Positions 37,928-49,196 of a stretch of DNA of 64,000 nucleotides are shown here, in pieces. The position numbers and the translations under genes were made by a program. Source of the DNA: Helicostylum pulchrum (lineage: Eukaryota > Mucoromycota > Mucoromycetes > Mucorales > Mucoraceae); contig JAIXMO010000041.1 of assembly GCA_025677825.1 (NCBI GenBank), positions 124,001 to 188,000 of the forward strand, read 5' to 3'. Every line of letters begins with the position of its first letter. Within the stretch, counting starts at the first letter, position 1. A model generated the notes under the pieces. That model ran no database searches, was not told the DNA's origin, and worked only from the letters and a program-made list of their open reading frames with translations.

Positions 37928-39669
37928 CAGAGACTAAATTCCAAAAAGGTTAATGAAACAATAAAAAATCAGGAACTTGATCTTGAAATTGACGCTGACA
38001 CTAATCCTGCTGCTTTACGACAACTACTGAAAGCTAAGGATAGCTCTGTAAGCTTTTCATTAAGTTCAAAGGAGCTGGAAGTATATCTAAATATTATCAA
38101 TTTCCTATCGCCGTATATACATGAAAAATACAATAATTATAGTGTCGTCAGCCGATTACCTTTTATGCTGATGTGCAACGACATCTTTCATTATACCGAG
38201 CACAAAAAGTTTAAAAATAAACTATTGTCTTTGACAAAACCATCAACTGTACTATTACTCAAGTTAGACGCACCAACAATATTTTCTATTGTGTCTTCAC
38301 CCAACGCAAGGAAACCTATGAATTTATATAGTTTCAATAGCGAAGTCATTAGATCACATCAAGTTGCAAATAAATCAAAATATGTAGTTTTTGGCTTTTT
38401 CTTTAACTTGAACTAAATTGAGACCCTTTCTAGCAAGCATGGATTATTTTTTGCATATAGCATAATGATACTTCCTGGATGTAAAACTCTGCGAGTGAAC
38501 GAATATCTTAGAAAGTTTGACAGGCAATCTTCCAAAGTAACCCCTTCCAATAAAGACACTAAGAAAAATGCCACTATAGCTGAAGCTGTTGAATCCAAGA
38601 AAATTAAAATGATTCAACAAGCCGATGTTGGATGCTCTTCGAAGGCAATTAGTTACAGGATTTAAATTTGAAGAAGAAGAAGAAAAGCGGATCAAAAACG
38701 ACAGATCTGGACATTTGACAAGTACTCAAAACGACCGTAACTCTCTTCTTTATGAAAAAATACAAGCAATAAAAGCAGAAAGAAACCGGCTCGATGATTA
38801 TATTTAGCAAACAAAAGGGAAGCTAGCTGTGAACCGGCAATTGATGTTCAATAATATGATCAATACGGACCTTTAGAGGACAGTGACTGACACCAAATTC
38901 GTGATTAGTGAACAGAAATACAAAGGAGTAGAAAAAGCCGGAAATTGCACAATTGATTCCACTCTGCTTAACTCCGGCAAAATTACTTTCTCTGGAACCA
39001 ACAACGGTCTAGTGTCAATGTCAGACACCGTAAATTTTTCTATGGATAAGTTTAAATTTCATTTAGAATTGTACAATAAGTTTGCTGTTCTACAAGAAGG
39101 TAATGATACACGCTATTGGATAATCTTTAATTTTCATACATGTGTTTTAATATTAATTCTTAATAGATTCTCATGCACCTGCATTGGACTTAGACACAGG
39201 GTACGGTATTGGTTCAAGATTAAAAGTGTTTAACCGCTGTGGTGGTATATGGATGCCCAAACAGCATTCAAGGTACTTAGCTGCTTGTATTACCAATGAA
39301 GATAACACATGTATTTTCTGTTTTAAAAAACCTGATCACCCATTCAAAAGAATCAAGGACAAGCAAGGACTAGAAAAAGTGAAATCTGTCAACGGTTCGT
39401 TTATTTGTTATAATCAGTCCTGCCCATCTGTCTATTTAAACCAACCCACACACTGGAGAGATTCACTTTCTGCAGCGGCAATAGCTTTCTCCGGTGCTTG
39501 CTCCGTTATACTTGGTATGCCATGTCCTCATTTCAATCCGAAAATCAGTCAAATAAATACTGATGAATTTTATCATATCGCCATCTTTTCTATAAAAAAA
39601 ACAAGGAGCGGCCTACCGTCGATGACGCGTAATACCTTTTTAATTATATTTTCCAGTCAGTCTCATTAA
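37928..39669 (+). mobile_element. Degenerate Fanzor/TnpB-like RuvC nuclease gene
   Basis: A long protein-like tract broken by several stops and frameshifts. Part 1 (37928-38415) reads ELDLEIDADTNPAALRQLLK and LSPYIHEKYNNYSVVSRLP. Then come ILPGCKTLRVNEYLRKFDR, KIQAIKAERNRLDDYI and ITFSGTNNGLVSMSDT. The C-terminal part (39184-39669) has SRYLAACITNEDNTCIFCF, a second Cys pair ICYNQSC and, 14 residues on, HWRDSLSAAAIAFSG. The order NT-CxxC...Cx4C-(n)-RD is the zinc ribbon plus RuvC-III signature of Fanzor/TnpB proteins. The candidate RuvC-I motif reads GTNNG where an Asp is expected. A possible intron lies at about 39100-39165. The element is dead in this state. The family call is inference from motifs. 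Confidence 0.45.
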
Positions 39670-40377
39670 CCTGATGCCCTTCAGTATCTCAAAGAAATCC
39701 TGATACACAGTCAATGTACACGGTCCATAATAAATAGACAGTTTAGAATAGATATATCTGTTTTAACACTTGAGTACAAAGTTTCACACTAGCATGCAAT
39801 ACCGAACAGTACAGTGTATGGAACCGTCTTTACGGGGCTATTTTTTATTTCTAGAAAGCAAAGAGGAAATATCAATTTGGCACGGTAGATAAAAAAAAAG
39901 GGGGATCTTCTACTTGTGCCATATGCACTTGTATTTATACGTTATTTAATCATTTTTTATACATACGTCTGTATTTATCAAAATTACTTCATGCGACGAC
40001 AGTTATACCTACAACGCTTGCCCTTTTTAGCAGAACAAAAAAAAACCCACAACTCTTTAATATACAAAACCTTATTTGAAACCACATCAAAACTCCTGTA
40101 ATTAGATCATGCGAAGAGGAGTTAGAGATATATATGAAAAAACCCATTATAGAAAACATTTTAAAAATACGCGTGTAACCGATCGTTGAAGCAATTCAAA
40201 CATACGTCGTTGAAATATTCTCGATGATCGATACGGAATCGCAGAATCGTGCGGTATCGCCACGTATCGAAACCGCTAATCTCCAAGCGTGATTGTATGC
40301 CAGTGTCAAAAATATTGTTTTTTTAAAAGTATCATTTATTTTTAAATTTCCCAAAGAATTGAAAAACAAAAAGGAAT
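39670..40377. other. Intergenic, no gene seen
   Basis: DNA between the Fanzor-like relic and the uL13 gene 3' end. Short open frames here lack protein-like composition. No structured RNA or repeat could be supported. Confidence 0.5.
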
Positions 40378-41413
40378 TTAGTAACCGAGAGCAGCAATGG
40401 CAGAGTTGATTTCCTTGAGGGAATCAGCCTTGGACTCAACAGCCTTTTTTTGGATGGCAGCGAGAGCAGTCTTACGTTGGTAGTAAGCAGCAGACTTGGC
40501 CTTACGCTTCTCTTCGAGCTTGGCAACAACATCTTGATACTTCCATCCAACTTCGTGAGAGATACGACCAATGGTGGTATACTTACGACCGGGCTTAAGA
40601 CGGAGAACACGAAGAGCGGCAGGGATAACCATACGCTTAGTGCGATCATAAGGAGCAGGGACACCTTCGAAAAGCTTAATGCGATCTAAGGCAGCAGCAC
40701 CACGGGCAGTCTTGTGGGGAACCATACCACGGATAGCCTTATACAAGATACGAGAAGGAGCGCGGAAATGGAAAGGACCACGAGTGGGGTTGACGAGACA
40801 ACGCTTGTTAAGGTAGGCATGGTACTTCACTAATAACAAATAAAAAATATTATTAATAAAAAAAAAGTTCCTCTCTCTCTGTATGTGTGTGCGCGCGTAT
40901 TTCGTTAATGCCAACGTTATTTTTCTACAAGTGAACTGAAAACTCGATTGCTTTTTCTTTTACGTGTATCTCGTTGGTCATCAAATCCCTCTGTCGCTCT
41001 CTGTTAGAAAATAAAAATAAATAGTCTACATACACTTGTTACGGAAGAATTCACCGGAAACGTTTAAGGCTTCACATCTAACAACAACAACCTTTTGGCC
41101 ATTGAGAGCTTGCTTAGAAATGATACTGGCAAGACGACCTAACAAATGACCTATTTAAAGCGTGTATAAACGTATCAGTCACTGAAATTTCTCTTTTTTT
41201 TTTTTACACTCCACTTGTTTCATATCTCTTCTCTCTCTTTTTTTTTTTTACCTTTGCCATCGATAACAATAGTCTAATAAAAACAAAAAGCAAACATGTT
41301 AGTAACCACTTAATGCTGACACTCAAAAAAAAAAAAAAAAAAAAAAAAAGGCAAACACACTTGATGAGTTTCGAATTTATGTTTTCAAAATTTACCTTTT
41401 CGAAAGTAGACAT
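40378..41413 (-). CDS. RPL16: 60S ribosomal protein uL13 (L13a/L16)
   Basis: Four exons on the minus strand from ATG 41413 (MSTFEK) to TAA 40378, about 200 residues as in yeast L16 and human L13a. Exon 2 and 3 encode [20 protein letters not shown] and [20 protein letters not shown]. The last exon (from about 40830) holds [57 protein letters not shown] and the helical C-terminal tail ending IAALGY. It is a structural protein of the large subunit. Its first intron sits after only six codons, as is common for ribosomal protein genes. The 200-nt third intron (about 40835-41032) shows a TGATGA but no paired CTGA box, so no snoRNA is called. Confidence 0.95.
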
Positions 41414-42455
41414 GGTTGAAATTTCTATGAGAAAAAGAGAGGGAGCAAAAATTTTCCTGTATCTCGCCTTGTTTTTGGCTGTTTTCTAAGCCACAATACA
41501 GCGCTAAAATTTTTTATTTCCCTTAATACGAGTCACGTCAGGTGTAAAAACGCAATTGAATGTCCCTTCTCTTTTAAAGCGATTTTTCACTATTAGTTTA
41601 CAGAAGAGCTTGCAACGATCAAACGAGAATCTTGTACCTTTTTTATGTTATTTATTCATCCCTTTATAATATGTAGATTTCGCCAACAATAGTACTCGAC
41701 AAAAAATGCGGCTATTTTTGTAGTAATGAGACATTTGTATACCGATACTCGACTATTATTTTTTCGACTATATTTTTATGACAGCAGCTTTCAACAGTAA
41801 AAAAAAAAGTATTGCTTATGTAAATTCATGTGCGACGTACTCATACGAACCCTCCCTCGAATTGATCTGTGACATATCGAATTAGCTGAGCAATTACGAA
41901 ATCCAGGTACCAAAAAATACAACCTAGCAAATCACCGAACTTATTACGATTGCCGCGAACTATCTGAAAAAAAAAATAGCTTTTTTTATCCATGCGGTCG
42001 TACTTAAAGATGTCACAATTTTCGTTTTAATCGTTCAGAAATATTGGAACAACGTCATTAGAGAGGAAATTTGATCATGTTAGATACACAAAAAAAAAGC
42101 TATATTTAATCCACATGTTTATTATCTGATTTCATGCGCAAAAGACTATTACTATAATATAATCGAATACCAACAAATCTAAAGTCATGTCAATATTGCA
42201 TTAGAATTCTGCTTGTAAGAGAGAAAGAGAAAGAGAGAGAGAAATTATGTTTGTGATACACCATCTTCGATCGAATCACATGCCATTTAATTTTGTCCGT
42301 TTTTTATATGTGACGAAAAACTACCAATTTAGGAAAACAGAGTTGTGATCTCCAACCTGGCGCAATTTTTGTGTACCTGGATTACGATTCGTATTTGTTT
42401 CGAATTAATACATTCTTTTCTTTTTCTTTTTCTTTTTATCTTTAAAAAAATCGGT
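41414..42455. other. Intergenic, divergent promoters of uL13 and the SDR gene
   Basis: About 1 kb without coding signal. GA-repeat near 42220-42243 and T-rich leader (42415-42450) before the SDR start. No transposon or RNA motif seen. Confidence 0.5.
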
Positions 42456-43424
42456 ATGATAACGAATACGCAAATTAAATGGAACACCTCTGGTGAAGAG
42501 CTAGTTAAAATCTACAATACCAACCTAATAGGAAAAGTATTCATTATTACTGGTTCCAATTCTGGTATTGGATTAGAAACTGCTCGTATTCTATCTAACA
42601 CTGGTGCAAAAATAATTATTCCATGCCGTACTCTTGAAAAGGCCTACGGAGCCATTGAACATATTAAAAAAACTGTACCTGAAGCTGATTTAGTTCCTAT
42701 GCAATTAGATCTATCTGATATCTCATCAATTAAATCATTTGCGCAGTCGTTTCTAGAACTTGATCTTCCACTGCACCTACTCATGAATAATGCTGGCGTA
42801 ATTTCTTCCACTAAAACATTTACGAAAGATGGCTTTGAAATGACATTTGGTGTAGGTCATTTAGGCCATTTTCTTCTTGTCCAACTCCTGACCGAAAAGA
42901 TCAAGGCTAGTGCACCTTCTCGTATTATCAATGTGAGCTCTTGTACTAATGCTCAGTTCTTACCAAAGAAAGGTCTTGATTTCGATAATTTAAATGCTGA
43001 AAAGGATGGATTTAGTACCATGACAAATTATGGACAAACAAAGCTTGCCAATATTTATCACGCCAAAGAATTGCAACGTCGATTCGATGCAGAGGGAGTC
43101 GATGTTACTGCTGTCAGTATTCACCCTGGAAACGTCATGTTAGACTCGGGTTTACTTCGTGATATTTCAATTACAATGGTTTGGGATGTTCTTAGTAGTA
43201 TGAGAAACTATAAATTATGTATACGTGAAATGCTGACACGAAAGAATTTGACAGTTGGTGCATCAACTGGTGTCTTTTGCTCTATCTCTGATGATATTGT
43301 CAAAGGTAAATTCTATTGTGATAATGCCCTCAATACCGACTTTTTACACGAAGAAGCTGAAAACGAAGAATTGGCTAAAAAACTATGGGATATCTCTGAG
43401 CGTTTAGTAGCAGAGAAAATATAA
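42456..43424 (+). CDS. Short-chain dehydrogenase/reductase, retinol-dehydrogenase/WWOX-like
   Basis: A single exon of 322 residues; start chosen at ATG 42456 (MITNTQIKWNTSGEELVKI), as upstream in-frame sequence lacks ATG and is low complexity. The NAD(P) Rossmann motif is TGSNSGIGLETARIL (TGxxxGIG), followed by a basic PCRTLEKA after beta-2 (suggesting NADP), LDLSDISSIKSF, NNAGV, INVSSCTN (catalytic Ser) and YGQTKLAN (YxxxK). This is the classical SDR arrangement of the retinol dehydrogenase/WWOX-like group that acts on lipids, retinoids or small carbonyls. The substrate is unknown. No neighbour suggests a pathway. Confidence 0.9.
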   Translation: MITNTQIKWNTSGEELVKIYNTNLIGKVFIITGSNSGIGLETARILSNTGAKIIIPCRTLEKAYGAIEHIKKTVPEADLVPMQLDLSDISSIKSFAQSFLELDLPLHLLMNNAGVISSTKTFTKDGFEMTFGVGHLGHFLLVQLLTEKIKASAPSRIINVSSCTNAQFLPKKGLDFDNLNAEKDGFSTMTNYGQTKLANIYHAKELQRRFDAEGVDVTAVSIHPGNVMLDSGLLRDISITMVWDVLSSMRNYKLCIREMLTRKNLTVGASTGVFCSISDDIVKGKFYCDNALNTDFLHEEAENEELAKKLWDISERLVAEKI

Positions 43425-43973
43425 AATATACAAATAAAGTAGATATAGCTAGTATTTCGTAATATAATCTCATTGGCCTTTTTAAATCGAATAATTTGTT
43501 AGATATAATAATGCGCTTTGCTTCCCTGAATGCATTACATAATCAAAACTGTCAAATAGTATCGGTACATCAAAAATTATGGATGTTTATTATTAGAGAA
43601 CGATAAACTTCGTTAAGAATATTGTGAATACATTATTAAAAGAGTGACTGGGCTACACTTTTTACTACTCTAATGAATTCGTATTCTCAGAATTTTTGGT
43701 CGATAGTTAAAAATGAGCCAAACGTAACCCCCCTTTTTTTTTTATCGGTGGGCGACTATTTGGCTGCGAACCTTTAGGCCAGTTCTTCCACCCTTCTCCG
43801 AGATGGAAGTGTGAGTACATTTGTGGCGCTACATTTGGCTATTATTGTCTATTAATAGACGGTGCGATACGGAAGGTTAATTTGGTATGTAGTTATTTTT
43901 ATTTTAGAATACAGTGAGTTATATAGAAAGAAAAGTAGATATGATTTACAAATGATGTAGCTGTTTGGTATAT
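43425..43973. other. Intergenic between convergent genes, no gene seen
   Basis: About 550 nt between the SDR stop and the LAPTM-like stop, both genes pointing inwards. Only short T-runs (43731-43742) and no coding signal. Confidence 0.5.
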
Positions 43974-44943
43974 TTAATCACTTCTCACAGAAAGCAAATC
44001 ATCGTCATTTACTTGCAATCTTTGGTGTTGATAGTGTTTTTTCAGCGTAATTGCGTACTTACCGATAGAACGAGCCCAATAAAGCTTAATTCGTAAAAGA
44101 AAAAAAAAGATATTAATAACAAAAAAAAAAAAAAAAAAAAATAATTTACCTGTAAAAAGTCGAAAAAGAAGACACATACACCAGAAGCTATCACTAAGGT
44201 CTTGATGAATTGCATACATTCGGACTTATCTGATCCACCAGCCACAATTTGTTTCCCGGGTATTTGAATTGATGTATAAATTGGATTTGAAGTAGCATTG
44301 TTTCGTATATTGTAAATATCTTGACAATCATTAACATAAGCATTTTGCTTTGTTTTAAAGTAGCTCCAAAACGCAATAGTCGTAGTAAATAATAATAAAA
44401 CAAAAAACCAGTTGACAATGTGATATATACGAACTAGTTTTCTATGTTGCTATTGTACATCGTTAAAATATACACGTTTATATCGTTTTTTTTTTTTTAT
44501 CTCTTACCAAAACAATAGCTACCATGCCCACGATGGATACAACACAATAAATAATAAATGCTGTTATAAAAGAAAAGAATACCCCGTTGAAAACCTCTAC
44601 AGTCAAGGGCGCATCAACATTTTGTTGGAGTGTTGACCACTGAGTGAGTTCTAAAAGTTGGATCAAAATTAGAATATCCCTGACTTCTTTTGCTTTACTT
44701 TATATATATATAATATACCCGTTCTGTAATAAAACATAATACAAGTTACTGAGAAATAAACAAACTAGATAAAGAAACCCAAAGTTAGTTGGAGACCATT
44801 ATAATATTTATGTTGTGATTGTTTTATTGTTCTCAGAAAAAAAATACGTTTTCTCGGGTTTAACTTACAAATATTAAGAATGACATGATGAATACACCCA
44901 CTCTAACAGGAACACAACAGCACACCTTTTCAGTATAACCCAT
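43974..44943 (-). CDS. Four-TM membrane protein, LAPTM/tetraspan-like
   Basis: A multi-exon gene from ATG 44943 to TAA 43974. Exon 1 reads MGYTEKVCCCVPVRVGVFIM, a Cys-rich cytosolic head directly before TM1, resembling the CCxCxxVRxG start of LAPTM proteins. Later exons encode NGVFFSFITAFIIYCVVSIVG (TM2), IYHIVNWFFVLLLFTTTIAF (TM3), an extracellular or luminal loop with NDCQDIYNIRNNATSNP (N-glycosylation sequon), FIKTLVIASGVCVFFFDFL (TM4) and a cytosolic tail LYWARSIGKYAITLKKHYQH ending SVRSD. Topology and head suggest an endolysosomal or plasma-membrane adaptor. Function in fungi is unknown. The second exon border near 44700-44770 is uncertain. Confidence 0.65.
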
Positions 44944-46937
44944 TGCGTTGATTCTAATTAGGAAGATGGTGTAAAAAAAAAGGAAAAGACTCAGAAACAA
45001 TGAAGTTTAGCGAAAGAAAAAGAGGGGGAAATGCGGTTCAGGTGTGGCTTTTACGGTGTAACTTGAAATCAAAGTTTTGGTAGGGCTGGTTCAAAAAAGT
45101 GTATGATCCCTTCCATATCATAATCCACTTGTTATGAACTTGGTCTAAGCCTCTTGGCTAAATAGAAAGGAAGGTGCTTCTTTTTCAAATAGATTTGAAG
45201 TTTGTGTACTTTTTAATCTTTGACGAAATTGGAATTATATTCTTCTTGAATAAGTAGCTCAGGAACGCTTTAAACGGTCTATTTCTAAACTATGTACCTC
45301 TACTTAAATCGAATAGATCAAAACTAACCCTGATGATATTAAAATGCAGCGTTACATTTAATACGCTATGATGTACGTAAAGTGATTTATCCAAGCACGC
45401 AAATACAAAAAAAAAACGAGGTATTTCCTACGATTATATATGTATGCATTAAAATGCCAAATAGTCCTACAAATCGTAAATAAGCATAAGGATCAGATTT
45501 TATTTTTCAGTGAAGAAAAAGTTCGTATTAATAGTCAAGAAAAATGTAACCCATATCCGTAAGCTTTTAAACAGAACTCGTACTCTTCTTACTTAGTTCG
45601 ATACCACAGGTATCCATAATGTAATATCATATATTATAGGCACGCCATGTAAAATAGAATTGTTGGACGTTTGGCATATTAAACACGTTACAGAAATTGT
45701 ATACCCAGTAATAAAAATACTGCATACGTATTTTTCTGGTGCTTATTCCAATTAACAATATAATATAGTTTTCTGATACATCCTGAAATAAACTGTGACC
45801 TATAAGTAACGTAATGAGGAGTAAATAGTTGGACCAGTACCACAATACTACACGTCAAAAGAGATTAAAGGCTTTTTGAAAAGCATTTTTTATATAAAGA
45901 AAAACAGCTTCTTTATTATTATTATTATTATTATTGTCATTTGGAATCAGCACCAAAAAAAAACTTGTATAGCATTTTTATTACTAAATAATATAATTAT
46001 CTCATTACGGAACATGGGATTTTTATATTTTTGTGAAATTAGATCCCACCTTTAAACATAATAGCGGTAATAATGATGTTAAAACGGGGTACCGAAGGAA
46101 TTCCGGAGAGATCCACCATTATTTCGAACGGTGGATGGGATAAACATATATCCATTAATAAACTGTCGTTTATTAAAATCAAATAATTATAGCGGATTTC
46201 GTAGTCAGTTAAATCTATTCATGCAAACAAAGTTTTATCTGAAAGTCTATTTTCTCATACGTTAACCATGTTCCTATATTTAGGTTTTCGTTTCCTCCTA
46301 TCGATATTTTTTCGTGATTTTTCATTGACAGGTTTTCGGTATCAAATTTTTTGAATGATTCTTCAATGGTTTTAATCCAGAATAACAGTTTGTTGAGGAT
46401 GTAACTGGCAACTTATTTTTCATTATATGCCCTTAATTCAAATAACTCTTCTTTTACCCCTCTCTTTATTCTACGAAAAGTATATTCAGGATATTTGTTG
46501 TCTTTTATATTTCTAACCACAGAAAGAAATACAAGTAATTTCACTAACAAGTTTCATACTGGATGAGTTTTTCGTTCATGAATCCCACCTTTAGCTTAGG
46601 TATATTCAAATAAGTGGATACTTTTTCTGGTATGTCATGATTGATTCGTAAAACGTGACTTTAGCGGTTTTTATATTTTTTTATTTGCCCATTGACAAAT
46701 TGTTTTTCTTCAAGCGTATAAGGATCTTACAACTTTATCTTTTTTTTATTTATTTCTTTACTCTTTTTTTTTACTTTATTCCTTTTATATAACTCAAAAG
46801 AACCAACCTTTGTGGTAAGAATTATTAGCTTTTTCTATGACTCTTTTCTTTTACCAAACTATAAAATTTTATTAATAAAGTAGTCTTTTTCTCTTAAAAC
46901 AATCAAAATACATTGCTCCTGAACAATCTCATTTACA
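44944..46937. other. Long intergenic region, no gene supported
   Basis: Two kilobases, AT-rich. Contents: an ATT microsatellite at about 45913-45936, a short hairpin ATCCACC...GGTGGAT at 46111-46136, and the phrase ATCCCACCTTTA repeated near 46042 and 46584. Open frames in it lack protein-like composition. No RNA gene recognised. Confidence 0.5.
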
Positions 46938-47787
46938 ATGTCATACTTTATCGAAGAGACTTATGAAAACTGGAACCCGAAAGATGCTAAAAAGTATTAT
47001 TTACGTAGCGGATGTTCTAGTAGTAATCTTAATCGTGTGCTTGTTAAGACACTGGAAGTAATTATTAATAGTGATAACTTCGTCGCGTTATGTCGCGACA
47101 AATCGAAGAAACTTGTCACTACTTTAAAGGTATGTTATCTAATTTTATACTATAAACAACAGCAAGTTGAAACCTTTTAAAAGGATGAAGTAAAGGGTAA
47201 AAAACCTGAAACCAAAGTAAGTATCTTTGATAAAAATCTGATTATACAACAAGACTCTAATTACACAACAACAGCTAAATTATACACAGACCAGTAACCC
47301 ACCAGCCGACAAAAAAATCTCTAACCGCGAAAACATTACAAATCACTTTAATAACATTGGTGAAAAGCCTACTCTAATTATTAATCAGGTGCCTGTAAAT
47401 GAATTAGGTATTGCACTGATTGTTGTCAGAAAAAAAACTTTTATTAATACCTTACATATAGCTACTGCAAACTCATCAAAACGCAATAATATTTCTAATG
47501 ATACTCATTTCGATGTATTAGCATTATCATCAGTAGGTAGACCAAGCAGCATTTCCGCTACAAGGCCTAGCCCACAAGTAAAGGTTTTCAAGCCGAAGCT
47601 TTATTAATGCAATTCAAAACACAGTAGTACCGTTTTCAGCATGGATTCTGACTTAGAGGCGTTCAGCCATTATCCAGCAGATGGTAGCTTTGCGGCATTG
47701 GCCTTTCAACCAGCCGCAAATACCAATTATCTGAATGAAGGGTTCCTCTCGTACTGACTACAATTACTGTTACGATACCAATACCAT

Positions 47788-47839
<52 letters not shown>

Positions 47840-48553
47840 TGATAAGAAAGCCACCGTAAGTGCTGAAGTATTTAATCTAATTATAAAGGACCGTAACAAC
47901 TGACGCTTGTTTTTTTTAGCAAAAAAGAAAACCAAACTTGCAGTATTTGGATGGTGGGGAAGGACCAGTAAAAATTAACGAAACTACAAATAATGTAAGT
48001 TATGAAGTATGGAACAAAAAATTGCATTAATTAATTTTATTTTATTAGTGGTGTTTAGCTAATGGATCCAACATTTCCAATTTATTTCATTCGTATAGAG
48101 AAAAACCTCTAAAACGCATTGCTACTAATTGCGGTCCTGACAATATCTATGAAGAACTGTACGTATTTGTGCACTAGCTTTTGTTTTTACTTATTAACAA
48201 CTTTTAAAATATAGAAGTATTAATGGTATTATGTTTATTACTGATGAAGCCAGACTTCACTACAATATTAAATCTGATGAATTCGAGAAATCAAAAGAAG
48301 AATCATTTAATAAGTATACCGTTAATTTGGAGTCTACAAAAATAACTGAAGCAATCAAAAAAATAGCGAAGGTAAAAAAGCTTGTAAAAATATTAAATCT
48401 GAACCTGGATCTAAAAAAAAAGTGTATAGGTTTCGAAACTTGATACTGATAATGCTATTGATAATGCTATTATGTGGTGCAACGAAGCTATACAATCCAA
48501 GAGTAAAATGGAAAAGAAAGTAGCTCTTTCTACCTCTGTAATGTTAGTATAAC
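46938..48553 (+). pseudogene. Decayed multi-exon gene, family unknown
   Basis: ATG 46938 starts a protein-like exon (MSYFIEETYENWNPKDAKKY, then GCSSSNLNRVLVKTLEVII) up to a donor near 47130. Further pieces separated by intron-like gaps and stops: VALCRDKSKKLV, NISNDTHFDVLALSSVGRPS, LQYLDGGEGPVKINETTNN (about 47940-47995) spliced to WCLANGSNISNLFHSYREK (48051), GIMFITDEARLHYNIKSDEF (48225) and EAIQSKSKMEKKVALSTSV (48480-48540). Several frames are disrupted, and a 25S rRNA fragment is embedded at 47631-47839. The family is not recognised; the multiple consistent donors and acceptors say it was a host-type gene, not a retrocopy. Confidence 0.4.
47631..47839 (-). rRNA. Fragment of 25S/28S rRNA 3' region, antisense insertion
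   Basis: The complementary strand matches the near-3' part of nuclear large-subunit rRNA: ACGTGAGCTGGGTTTAGACC, GTCGTGAGACAGGTTAGTTT, the sarcin-ricin loop AGTACGAGAGGAAC, TTTGCGGCTGG, GGATAATGGCTGAACGCC and TAAGTCAGAATCCATGCTG. About 209 nt are present without gaps. It stops abruptly at 47839 (rRNA would continue upstream with a conserved stretch) and near 47631. It is flanked by the decayed gene on both sides, so it is an isolated piece and not part of an rDNA unit. It is probably a copy inserted through retrotransposition or double-strand-break repair. Confidence 0.85.
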
Positions 48554-48900
48554 TAAAAAAAGGTACTTGCAACTTAAGTCGTCAGAAGAATGTCTTGAAA
48601 AAAACAGGCCGGATTTTTTTTTTATTTTGATGTGGATGTCATCTTTAATTGTAAGCCTTGAAAGATTACTAATAACCAATATACATGAATAGCGCGAAAT
48701 GAGCATTAGGAAAATTATAATAGTAACTTGTTCATTATAGCAGTACTAGGGCACTGTCATATTAACCTCTGAATAACTATTATTTCTCCCGTGATTAGAA
48801 AATGCAGCAAAAAATAGCACCACAATATAAGTGAAACAAGACCGTGTGTACATATTCTAAAATCTGGTCCCCCCTAAAAATATACATAATATAGCTTTAC
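48554..48900. other. Intergenic, no gene seen
   Basis: AT-rich DNA between the decayed gene and the transposase relic. Nothing supported. Confidence 0.4.
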
Positions 48901-49196
48901 GACGAAACACAACATACAACTACCGATGAAGTTGTAGAAAGTCCTACAGCGGCATTTCAAGAGTTTAGCTTGAATAATTTTATTCTAAAATAATGTAATA
49001 TCTCAGTGAAGAAACTAACTCGTCATCCTAAGAATCGAAACGACATTACACACATATTAACAGCAGATACAAGTGGGCTGTAAAGTAGACAGCAATATAA
49101 ACGGACTATCATAAAAATTGTATTTTTTATTGATGAGTCTGCATTTGATATTAATATGAGACCAACCCGTCAGCAGTGCACATCATTCATGTGACC
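48901..49196 (+). mobile_element. Tc1/mariner-type DDE transposase relic
   Basis: One frame, interrupted by TAA and TAA, reads DETQHTTTDEVVESPTAAFQ EFSLNN, then VKKLTRHPKNRNDITHI, and, near 49125, VFFIDESAFDINMRPTR. The last resembles the second catalytic block of Tc1/mariner transposases (hydrophobics-hDE-h-xF/Wx...R), where Asp is the second acid of the DDE triad. The C-terminal third is missing. It is a fragment only; no terminal inverted repeats were found. Confidence 0.45.

Noticed and set aside
39916..40101. 61-codon frame before the uL13 gene
   Set aside because: No homology, low coding quality, and no splice or promoter context.
40835..41035. Possible C/D snoRNA in a uL13 intron
   Set aside because: A TGATGA is present on the transcribed strand near 40980, but no matching CTGA box with terminal stem was found.
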